From the NCBI GenBank assembly GCA_002778455.1, contig PFCD01000005.1:1-64000 (forward strand): a stretch of DNA of 64,000 nucleotides. The letters run 5' to 3'. Positions 19,319-27,996 of this stretch are shown in pieces (position 1 is the first letter of the stretch; each line of letters opens with the position of its first letter). Position numbers and translations under genes: made by a program. The DNA is from Candidatus Micrarchaeota archaeon CG10_big_fil_rev_8_21_14_0_10_45_29. GTDB taxonomy: Archaea > Micrarchaeota > Micrarchaeia > Anstonellales > Anstonellaceae. Below the pieces are notes generated by a model, which ran no database searches, was not told the origin of the DNA, and worked only from the letters and a program-made list of their open reading frames with translations.

Positions 19319-22300
19319 ATGGATGGTGAAGCTCAAACGCAGGGTATAAGCTCTCAAACAGGAACCAACGGCGGGCTTAAAATCCAGAGAAAATTCACCA
19401 GCGAAGGAGTAGACGTCTTTTCTCAGTTTGAGTATGAATTGCGCTCATCCACAATAAGAAACCCCGACGGCTCGGTAGTATTCTCATTAACAAACATAGA
19501 AGTGCCAAAAAACTGGTCGCAGGTGGCAACAGATATTCTTGCCCAAAAATATTTTAGAAAAGCCGGCGTGCCCCAAAAGGACGCGGAAGGAAACCCCATA
19601 ATAGACAAGCAGACAGGCAAAGCCGTATTGGGAAGCGAAACGTCTGTAAAGCAGATAGTAAAGCGCCTGGCAGGCACCTGGAGGTACTGGGGCGAGCGAT
19701 ACAACTACTTCTCATCGCAGGAGGATGCAGAAAAATTCGAGGGCGAGCTAATCTTTATGCTTCTTGCCCAAATAGCGGCGCCAAATTCTCCTCAATGGTT
19801 TAACAACGGGCTTGCGCGCTCATATGACATCCGCGGCACCTCGCAAGGGCACTATTTTGTAGACCCGCAGACAAAAAAACTCTCCCAATGCGAGGATGCA
19901 TACACCCACCCGCAGCTTCATGCATGCTTTATTCAGTCATTAAAAGACGACCTGGTAAATGAGGGGGGAATTTTTGATTTATTGCGCCGTGAAGCCCTTC
20001 TTTTCAAATACGGCTCTGGCACAGGCACAAACTTCTCTGCATTGCGCGGCAGCGGCGAGGCTCTCTCCGGCGGCGGAAAATCATCCGGGCTTATGTCATT
20101 TTTGAAAATATATGACCGCGCCGCAGGAGCAATAAAATCCGGGGGCACAACGCGCAGAGCCGCAAAAATGGTAATAGTGGACGCAGACCACCCCGACATT
20201 TTGGAATTTACCGAATGGAAGGCAAAAGAGGAGCAAAAGGTAGCCTCCTTAGTGTCCGGCTCGGCGGCAATAAAAAAATCATTAAATAAAATATTAAAAA
20301 CAGCAAAAGATGAGCACACTACCGACTTTAAGGCAAGCAAGCGCCTTCGCCAGGCAATCGCATCCGCAATGGCAAGAAATGTTCCCCTTAATCTGGTTAC
20401 GCGCACCCTGCGCCTTGCAGACCAGGGATATGCTGCAATAGATTTTCCAATATTTGACACCCATTACGAGGGAGATGCGTATGCCACCGTATCGGGGCAA
20501 AATTCCAACAACACCGTGAGAATCCCAAATAAATTCATGGATGCTCTCGCGCGCGACGGCGGCTGGGATTTGGTGAACCGCACAGACGGGCAAATATCAA
20601 AAACAATAAAAGCCGCCGAGCTTTGGGACAGAATAGCATATGCGGCATGGGCATGCGCAGACCCCGGCTTGCAGTTTGATGACACCATAAACGAGTGGCA
20701 TACCTGCCCGATAGACGGCAGGATACATGCTTCAAACCCGTGCTCCGAATACATGTTTTTGGATGATACTGCATGCAACTTAGCCTCTTTCAATCTGGCT
20801 AAATTTTTGGACGAAGGGAAAGGCGAATTCAAGACAGATGAATATTTGCATGCAATACGCCTCTGGACAATAGTGCTTGAAGTTTCTGTGCTTATGGCAG
20901 GCTATCCTGCAAAAGAGATTGCAAAGCGCTCATTTGAATTTCGCACCCTCGGGCTTGGGTATGCAAATCTGGGCACTCTTTTGATGGTTTTGGGAATTCC
21001 GTATGACAGCCCGCAGGCGCTTGCAATAGCCGGGGCACTCTCATCAATTCTCACAGGGCAGGCATATGCAACTTCTGCCGAAATGGCAAAAGTGCTTGAG
21101 CCATTTGATGCTTATGAGAGAAACAAGCACTCAATGCTAAGGGTAATTAGAAACCATAGGCGCGCCGCATACTGTGCGCCTGATGCAGAATATGAGGGGC
21201 TTAGCATAAAGCCCATGGGATTAGAGGCAAAATTCACCCCGGAGAACCTTCTCTCCTCTGCAAGGGAGTGCTGGGACCGCGCACTCTCATGGGGGGAGAA
21301 ATGGGGCTATAGAAACGCGCAGGCAACTGTAATTGCCCCGACAGGCACCATCGGGCTTTTGATGGATTGCGACACAACAGGCATAGAGCCTGACTTTGCA
21401 ATTGTAAAATTCAAAAAATTGGCAGGGGGCGGCTATTTCAAAATAGTGAATCAATCCGTGAAAAAAGCGCTAAAGCGCCTCGGGTATGCGCCAAGCCAAA
21501 TAGAAGACATAGAAAAATTTGCAAAAGGCACAGGCACCCTTGTAGGGTGCCCGAAAATAAACAGAGAATCATTAAAAGAGAAAGGCTTTAGCGACGAGAA
21601 AGTGGAAATTGTGGAAATGCAGATGCCCGGAGTTTTTGACATAAAATTCGCATTCAATCGCTACGTTCTCGGAGACGAATTTTTGCGCATGCTGGGCGTG
21701 AGTGATGCTGACCTGGCAAACCAGCAGTTTGATTTGCTAAAATTCCTCGGCTTTGGCGCGGATGACATAGAGAAGGCAAATGATTATGTTTGCGGCACCA
21801 TGAGCTTAGAGGGCGCCCCGCACCTAAAAAATGAGCATTACCCAATATTTGACTGCGCCTCCAAGGCGGGGAGAAAAGGGGTGCGCTCAATTCCTTACCA
21901 GGCGCACATAAAAATGATGGCGGTTGTGCAGCCGTTTATTTCAGGCTCAATTTCAAAAACAATAAATATGCCATCAAATTCAACTGTGCAGGATGTTATG
22001 CGCGCATATGAGCTCTCGCACAAATATATGATAAAGGCAAACGCCATTTACCGCGACGGCTCAAAGCTATCCCAGCCTCTAAGCTCTGCAAGCGGGGTGG
22101 AGGAGGAGGCGGCAGAGCTTATGCTTCTTGCAAAAGAGGCTGAAAAAGCATTTGACTTTGAGGCATTCCAGCCGCAGGTAATTTCCATGCTGCAAAGGCG
22201 CAAGCTTCCCTCCCGCCGCCGCGGATTTGTGCAGGAGGCGCGAGTGGGGGGGCAAAAAGTATATTTGAAGACAGGCGAATACCCAGACGGCAAATTAGGC

Positions 22301-22843
22301 GAAATTTTCATAGACATGTATAAAGAGGGGGCGAGTTATCGCGCTCTTCTCAACTGCTTTGCGGTTGCAGTTTCCAAGGGGTTGCAATACGGAATTCCGC
22401 TGGAAGAATTTGTAGAAACCTTCACTTACACCCGCTTTGAGCCTGCAGGGCCTGTTTCAGGGCATGAGGCAATCAAAAATTCCACCTCTGTAGTGGACTT
22501 TCTTTTCCGCGCCCTTGGCTTTGAATATCTGGGGCGCACCGACTTTGTGCACATCAAGCCTGAAACAAAAGACGATTCGGTGCAGGAGAAGCTTAACCAA
22601 GCAGATGGCGAAGCCGATGAAAATTCTGCCCGGGCAGAGGCACAGAAACAGGCAAGGCTTACTGATACATCCCACCAGCCTCAGCCTCCAAAACCAGCAT
22701 CACCTGAAGGGGATAAGATAAGCCAGGCAAAGGCGATGGGCTACACCGGCGAGCAATGCGGCACCTGCGGCTCAATGAAAATGAAAAGAAACGGAAGCTG
22801 CATGGTATGCATCGACTGCGGAGAGACGACAGGGTGCTCTTAG
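19319..22843 (+). CDS. nrdJ: Adenosylcobalamin-dependent (class II) ribonucleotide reductase
   Basis: APNSPQWFNNGL, CFIQSLKDD, NPCSEYMFLDDTACNLASFNL, APTGTIGLLMDCDTTGIEPDF, C-terminal CGTCGSMKMKRNGSCMVCIDCGETTGCS; start 19319 supported by TATA at 19289-19298. Confidence 0.93.
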   Translation: MDGEAQTQGISSQTGTNGGLKIQRKFTSEGVDVFSQFEYELRSSTIRNPDGSVVFSLTNIEVPKNWSQVATDILAQKYFRKAGVPQKDAEGNPIIDKQTGKAVLGSETSVKQIVKRLAGTWRYWGERYNYFSSQEDAEKFEGELIFMLLAQIAAPNSPQWFNNGLARSYDIRGTSQGHYFVDPQTKKLSQCEDAYTHPQLHACFIQSLKDDLVNEGGIFDLLRREALLFKYGSGTGTNFSALRGSGEALSGGGKSSGLMSFLKIYDRAAGAIKSGGTTRRAAKMVIVDADHPDILEFTEWKAKEEQKVASLVSGSAAIKKSLNKILKTAKDEHTTDFKASKRLRQAIASAMARNVPLNLVTRTLRLADQGYAAIDFPIFDTHYEGDAYATVSGQNSNNTVRIPNKFMDALARDGGWDLVNRTDGQISKTIKAAELWDRIAYAAWACADPGLQFDDTINEWHTCPIDGRIHASNPCSEYMFLDDTACNLASFNLAKFLDEGKGEFKTDEYLHAIRLWTIVLEVSVLMAGYPAKEIAKRSFEFRTLGLGYANLGTLLMVLGIPYDSPQALAIAGALSSILTGQAYATSAEMAKVLEPFDAYERNKHSMLRVIRNHRRAAYCAPDAEYEGLSIKPMGLEAKFTPENLLSSARECWDRALSWGEKWGYRNAQATVIAPTGTIGLLMDCDTTGIEPDFAIVKFKKLAGGGYFKIVNQSVKKALKRLGYAPSQIEDIEKFAKGTGTLVGCPKINRESLKEKGFSDEKVEIVEMQMPGVFDIKFAFNRYVLGDEFLRMLGVSDADLANQQFDLLKFLGFGADDIEKANDYVCGTMSLEGAPHLKNEHYPIFDCASKAGRKGVRSIPYQAHIKMMAVVQPFISGSISKTINMPSNSTVQDVMRAYELSHKYMIKANAIYRDGSKLSQPLSSASGVEEEAAELMLLAKEAEKAFDFEAFQPQVISMLQRRKLPSRRRGFVQEARVGGQKVYLKTGEYPDGKLGEIFIDMYKEGASYRALLNCFAVAVSKGLQYGIPLEEFVETFTYTRFEPAGPVSGHEAIKNSTSVVDFLFRALGFEYLGRTDFVHIKPETKDDSVQEKLNQADGEADENSARAEAQKQARLTDTSHQPQPPKPASPEGDKISQAKAMGYTGEQCGTCGSMKMKRNGSCMVCIDCGETTGCS

Positions 22844-22866
22844 AAAATATTTTCAAAATTTTAGCT

Positions 22867-23544
22867 TCATATTTTTTTCACAACTTCGAGCAATTGCACC
22901 GGCTTATCAATTTCAAACTCCGCCTTAGTGCCATCATCCCCAAATACCTGCCCGTATTTTGCAAAGCATGTATGCATGCCGACAAGCTTTGCGCCCCTAA
23001 TATCTCTTGATAAATTATCCCCTACCATAAGGCACTCTTCTGCTTTTACTTCAAGCTTTTTGCAAATATGCAAAAACGGCTCAACACCCGGCTTGTAAAT
23101 ATTTGTGTCATGAAAAGTCCCCACCTGCGAGAAATAATTCTGCAAACCAGTGAACGCAAGGCGGGAGTGCGCCTGCTCGCGAGGCGCGTCGGTAAGGACT
23201 GCTAAAGAATAATCTTTTTTTAGCTCATGCAAGGTTGCCTCCATTCCCCCATACGGGCGCAAAATTTCCCCTTTTTTTCTCAAATACGCAGTTATTCCCG
23301 CATTTCTTATTTTCTCAAATTTGTCTTTTTCAAATTTAAATGGCTTTAGCAACTCTGTGAAAGTAAGCTGGTAATCTATCCCGTGCGTCTCATATATCTT
23401 GAAAATAAGCCTCTCGCACGCGCCCGCGCTCATCTCAAGCCCTGCCCCCACCATGGCTTTTGCTGCTTCTTTTGACGATTCCTGCTTAAACTCCCAGAAA
23501 TTCACAAGCGTATTGTCAAGGTCAAATATAACTGCTTTTAGCAT
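22867..23544 (-). CDS. HAD-superfamily hydrolase
   Basis: VIFDLDNTLVN, VLTDAPREQ, VGDNLSRDIRGAKLVGM. Confidence 0.88.
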   Translation of the reverse strand: MLKAVIFDLDNTLVNFWEFKQESSKEAAKAMVGAGLEMSAGACERLIFKIYETHGIDYQLTFTELLKPFKFEKDKFEKIRNAGITAYLRKKGEILRPYGGMEATLHELKKDYSLAVLTDAPREQAHSRLAFTGLQNYFSQVGTFHDTNIYKPGVEPFLHICKKLEVKAEECLMVGDNLSRDIRGAKLVGMHTCFAKYGQVFGDDGTKAEFEIDKPVQLLEVVKKI

Positions 23545-23639
23545 AATGGAATATTGCCTATCAAACAATAAAAACATAACATCCCTTTCTTCCAAAACAA
23601 AACCAACCACCCAGCAAGATTCGCAAACACTGCATCAAA

Positions 23640-23745
23640 CCTAGCAAAAACACCGCAAACAGCAAACACGCAAAAACAAAGCCCACAAAAACAAAGCCCG
23701 CAAACACGCAAAAACAAAACACCGCAAATGCAGGCGCGCATTTTC
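23640..23745. repeat. Low-complexity A/C-rich short repeats (gcaaacacgcaaaaacaaagcccac family)
   Basis: Iterated gcaaacacgcaaaaacaaa / acaaagcccgca units between divergent genes. Confidence 0.6.
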
Positions 23746-23797
23746 CTCCAGCACAATGCCCAAATAGTTTCTTAAACAACAAAATGCAGTTATCTTC

Positions 23798-24631
23798 ATG
23801 GTGCGCTCAAATTTCAAGCTAAGGAGCTGGTCATCCGTGCTTGGCATGCTAAAGCAATGCTCTCTTCTCATAGAGGTAGTGGACGCAAGAAACATCCAAG
23901 GCACCAGAATCCCCCGCCTTGAGTCCGGCTTTGGAGGCAAGCTTGTGCTGGCTGCAACAAAGGCGGATTTGCTTCCAACTATTCCATCAAATACTCCTGC
24001 GCATTTTGGCTCAAAAAAAGAGGAGGGAAAACCCTCGCTTAATGCAAAAGGGGAAATTTCTCCTCCCACTTACTACTGCTCCTCAAGAACAAGAAAAGGG
24101 GTAGATAAATTAAAATCCCTTATAAAAAAAATAGCCGCACAAAAAATAGCTGCCAAAAAAAGGCTGCCAATAAGAATATTTATTTTCGGAATTCCCAATG
24201 TGGGAAAAAGCTCTCTCATAAATGCTATTAGCGGGCGCTCATCCGCAAAAGCCGGATTTCGCTCAGGCATAACCCGGGGGCTGCAAAACATCCGCCTTGA
24301 TGAGAATATCATGCTTGTGGATGCGCCCGGAGTGGTAGATTTGGCAACAGGGGAGGAATATCTGGCGCTCAACGCCGCAATAGACGCGCAAAGGCTGAAA
24401 AACCCCTACTCTGTGGCGCAAAAAGTATTGGCAAAATTCATAGCAGCGGATGATGATTCTATTTTTGCCTTTTACAAAATAAAAAAATCAATGGATATAG
24501 AAGAAGTTCTTGCGTTGATAGCAATCTCGCGCGGGCTTTTGCTAAAAGGAGGGGAGCCGAATTGCGACGAGGCTGCCAAAATTTTAATACGCGATTTTCA
24601 GAAGGGAAAAATACTTGCAAAAGAAAAATAA
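23798..24631 (+). CDS. Circularly permuted YlqF/RbgA-like GTPase
   Basis: VVDARN, TKADLL and SS.TRKGV precede GIPNVGKSSLINAI and DAPGV. Confidence 0.88.
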   Translation: MVRSNFKLRSWSSVLGMLKQCSLLIEVVDARNIQGTRIPRLESGFGGKLVLAATKADLLPTIPSNTPAHFGSKKEEGKPSLNAKGEISPPTYYCSSRTRKGVDKLKSLIKKIAAQKIAAKKRLPIRIFIFGIPNVGKSSLINAISGRSSAKAGFRSGITRGLQNIRLDENIMLVDAPGVVDLATGEEYLALNAAIDAQRLKNPYSVAQKVLAKFIAADDDSIFAFYKIKKSMDIEEVLALIAISRGLLLKGGEPNCDEAAKILIRDFQKGKILAKEK

Positions 24632-24684
24632 GAATTCTAATTTTTCAAGCAATTACCGCCTCTTTAGCAAGCCCAATTCTTCTC

Positions 24685-25086
24685 TCAAGCAACCATGGCT
24701 CTTCTATTTTGCCCCTTTCCCGCCTCAACAAGATAGCCCCTCTCCTTTAGCGCGTTTGCCGCCTCCTCGCTAATAACATCCCCCTTTTGAAATATTGGCG
24801 CTAATCCCCCGCTCATCTCATAAAATGAAAATTCCCCTTTTTTTGCCTTCTCATAAAAAAGATACCTTTTGTTGTCAAGGGGCATGATATATTTTTGCCA
24901 TTTCTCCTCATTTCCCTTTTTGCCAAGCACATCTTTCCCTTTCATGCCTATTTTTTCCATCCGCTTTGCTATATTCTCGTCAATTCTTGCAATTTTATAC
25001 GCGTCCTCCTCTTCAAAAACAGAAAATCTCACAAGATTATATTTCGCGCCGGGAAAAACCGCATCAGCATAATATGCAAGCGCCAT
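24685..25086 (-). CDS. Hypothetical protein
   Basis: 133 aa ORF. Confidence 0.4.
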   Translation of the reverse strand: MALAYYADAVFPGAKYNLVRFSVFEEEDAYKIARIDENIAKRMEKIGMKGKDVLGKKGNEEKWQKYIMPLDNKRYLFYEKAKKGEFSFYEMSGGLAPIFQKGDVISEEAANALKERGYLVEAGKGQNRRAMVA

Positions 25087-25319
25087 GCTTTAGCCAACCC
25101 TCGCAACTTTTATAACCTTAGTCAAAACCAAAAAACCCGAGCCAGCAAACCCGCAACACGAATTTGCAGCCCGCCGAGCCAAACTTTCTGCCAAAACCAA
25201 AAAACCCGCCAAAGCAAGCCGGCCCTGTGCATTTTAGCCAGCCCGCACAGCGCATGCTTTTTATAACCTGCCCAAACTTTTCATATTTGTTTATAATCTT
25301 TCAATTCCTCTCTATTTTC

Positions 25320-26942
25320 ATGGGAGAATTCAGCAAAGAGGAGGCAACAATCCTCTCAAGGTATTTTACAAATACGGATAAAAACGTCTTTGGCTTAATC
25401 AACCTTCCGCAGGTGGTGGCAGGGTGCCTTTTCTCAAGATATTCCCGCTCCAAAAAAAGCGCAAGAAAAATCCTTTTGGAAGATTTTATACAAGACCCGA
25501 ACATGCAGTTTGAGCAGATAGTAGGGGCACAAAAAGAGGGGGCGCAAAGCCAGTTTATCGCAACAAAGAGGGCGGAGGAATTTTACGAGAGGGTACTTGT
25601 CGGATTTGGGGACGACTCTGTGGCAGAATTAGGCGGGGCGCATGTTGCATTAGAGCAAATATCAATTCTGGCAACAAAGTTTATACAGGATTCGCGAATA
25701 GGCGCCTCCCCGCTTGAGAAATCCACCCGTTACGTGTATTTTGATGAGAAAGTTGATGGCAAATACAAATATTACCGCGGAGAGGAATTAATTTCCTCTC
25801 CCGCAGGGGAAGAATACCTAAAAATATGCGACAAGCTCTTTGATGCTTATTGCGATTTGCAGCCAAAAGTGATAGCTTATCTGCAAAAAAAATACTCCAA
25901 AGAGGAGAATGTTTCCGAGCGCGCCTACACTTCCACAATAAGGGCAAAAACATGCGACCTTTTGCGCGGGCTTCTTCCCGCCTCCACACTCACCAACATG
26001 GGAGTTTATGCAAACGGGCGCGCATTCGAGTATCTGCTTACAAAAATGTATGCCTCAAATTTGCCTGAAATAAATTCCCTTGCCTCGCAGGCGCAAAGCG
26101 AGCTTTCCATAATAATCCCCTCATTTGTAAAGCGCGCAAACGACAAATACGGCATTTCAATGCAGGAATATATGAAAGACTGCCGCCAAAAAACAAGCTC
26201 GCTTGCAAAAGAGAAATTCCTGCCCCAGGCGCAAAAAGACGCGCAAGAGGTTCAGCTTGTGGATTATGACAAAGATGCAGAACAAAAAATAATTTCAGCA
26301 ATTTTATTTGAATGCGGCATGGATTATGAAGAGGCAATAAAAAAAGCATCTCAAATGCAGGGGGGGGAGAGAAAGCAACTGCTTGACGCATATGTTGGCG
26401 GGCGCCTCAACCGCCGCCACAAGCCCGGCCGCGCATTCGAGCATCCGTATTATACTTTCGCATTTTGCGCCAACTTCGGGCAATACCGCGATTTGCACAG
26501 GCACCGCATGCTCACACAGGCAAGGCAGCTTCTCTCATGCGATTTTGGCTATGATGTGCCTGCAGAAATTATAGCGGCAGGGCTTGATGCAGAATTCAAA
26601 TCAGCGCTTGAGGATGCAAAATCAGCATATGAGAAAATAAATCGGCAAACCAACCCCTTTCTGGCGCAATATGCGGTGCCGATGGCATATAAGCTAAAAT
26701 GGCATATGCGCATGAATTTGAGGGAGGCGTTTCATTTCATAGAATTGCGCTCCACCCCGCAGGGGCATGAGGACTATAGAAGGGTAACCATAAAGATGCT
26801 AAAGGAAATAGAAAAAGTGCACCCCTCTCTTGCAAATTATATAAAATTCGCAAACACAAAAGATGTTGAGCTTGAGCGCCTTGAGGCAGAGAAAAACATA
26901 GATAAAAAGCTTGAGCGCCTCAACGCCGAAAAAAAGCAATAA
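25320..26942 (+). CDS. Tandem ThyX-like (FAD-dependent thymidylate synthase family) protein
   Basis: First half GFGDDSVAELGGAHVALEQISILATKFIQDSRIGASPLEKSTRYV; second half AFEHPYYTFAFCANFGQYRDLHRHRMLTQARQLLSC, FHFIELRSTPQGHEDYRR; TATA at about 25291 supports the start. Confidence 0.75.
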   Translation: MGEFSKEEATILSRYFTNTDKNVFGLINLPQVVAGCLFSRYSRSKKSARKILLEDFIQDPNMQFEQIVGAQKEGAQSQFIATKRAEEFYERVLVGFGDDSVAELGGAHVALEQISILATKFIQDSRIGASPLEKSTRYVYFDEKVDGKYKYYRGEELISSPAGEEYLKICDKLFDAYCDLQPKVIAYLQKKYSKEENVSERAYTSTIRAKTCDLLRGLLPASTLTNMGVYANGRAFEYLLTKMYASNLPEINSLASQAQSELSIIIPSFVKRANDKYGISMQEYMKDCRQKTSSLAKEKFLPQAQKDAQEVQLVDYDKDAEQKIISAILFECGMDYEEAIKKASQMQGGERKQLLDAYVGGRLNRRHKPGRAFEHPYYTFAFCANFGQYRDLHRHRMLTQARQLLSCDFGYDVPAEIIAAGLDAEFKSALEDAKSAYEKINRQTNPFLAQYAVPMAYKLKWHMRMNLREAFHFIELRSTPQGHEDYRRVTIKMLKEIEKVHPSLANYIKFANTKDVELERLEAEKNIDKKLERLNAEKKQ

Positions 26943-27085
26943 TTTTTTCCTGCCACACGCATTTAAAATATTATCTAGCCGAACATTTGGGTAAAGGATT
27001 ATAAAGAGCGCAAATACAGTTGAAAATAATAAACATTTTTTCGCGCATCTGCCGAAAAAAACAGCATATTTGAGGTGTTATTAAA

Positions 27086-27886
27086 ATGAGCGAACATGTA
27101 ACAGTTGCAAAAGGCGATGAGGGGGCCTCATCCGCACTTTATGCAATAGCATTGGCGGTCCTTGTAGGATGCGCGGTGATAGCTTCTGCGGTATGGTTCT
27201 CTGCAGGCGGAATATCCGGCGCCCTCTCAAGCCTTGACCAGACAATTATGGCAAAGAATTTAGTTGTGGGCACAGGAACCGCTGCAGCGGCGGCGCAAAA
27301 CCCAACCCCAACGCAGCAGCAGCCATCAGCGGCCCAGCCTTCAGCCGCACAGCCATCTGCGCCAAACACGGTTGATGTTAGCGGAAGGGACATACTCGGC
27401 TCAGCAGATGCCCAAATCACCATGGTGGAATTCTCAGAATTTCAGTGCCCGTATTGCACAAGGGCGCACCCGACAGTGAAACAGCTTCTCTCCGATTATG
27501 ACGGAAAGCTAAACCTTGTGCACATGAATTTCATAGTGCACCCGACAGCGACGACCTCTTCGGTATCTGTGGAATGCGCAGGAGACCAGGACAAATATTA
27601 TGAAATGCATGACAAGATATTTACCACCCAAATAACTGATGCGGACGGGCTCAAAGGGCTTGCCGCCGAAGTCGGGCTTGACATGGCAACATATAATGCA
27701 TGCATGTCTGCAGGCAAGAGCGCGGAACTTGCGGCACAGCAGTCAGCCGCCTCGGCGATCGGGGTGCGCGGAACCCCGACATTTCTTATCGGAAAAATGC
27801 AAAACGGAAAAGTCGTGGGGGAGATTCTTGTAGGCGCCCAGCCGATAGAGAATTTCAAGGCATTAATAGACGCACAAATGGGATAA
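27086..27886 (+). CDS. DsbA-like membrane-anchored thioredoxin-fold protein
   Basis: N-terminal TM; FSEFQCPYCTRAHPTVKQLL (CxxC), GVRGTPTFLIG. Confidence 0.85.
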   Translation: MSEHVTVAKGDEGASSALYAIALAVLVGCAVIASAVWFSAGGISGALSSLDQTIMAKNLVVGTGTAAAAAQNPTPTQQQPSAAQPSAAQPSAPNTVDVSGRDILGSADAQITMVEFSEFQCPYCTRAHPTVKQLLSDYDGKLNLVHMNFIVHPTATTSSVSVECAGDQDKYYEMHDKIFTTQITDADGLKGLAAEVGLDMATYNACMSAGKSAELAAQQSAASAIGVRGTPTFLIGKMQNGKVVGEILVGAQPIENFKALIDAQMG

Positions 27887-27996
27887 AAATCCCATTTTTT
27901 CCTTTTTTCTTTTTATTTTCATTTTCTTCTTCTTTCCACAACCTTTTTATTAAATATTGCCGCTTACTCTAACCTGCAGCAAGGGAAAGGATTTTT

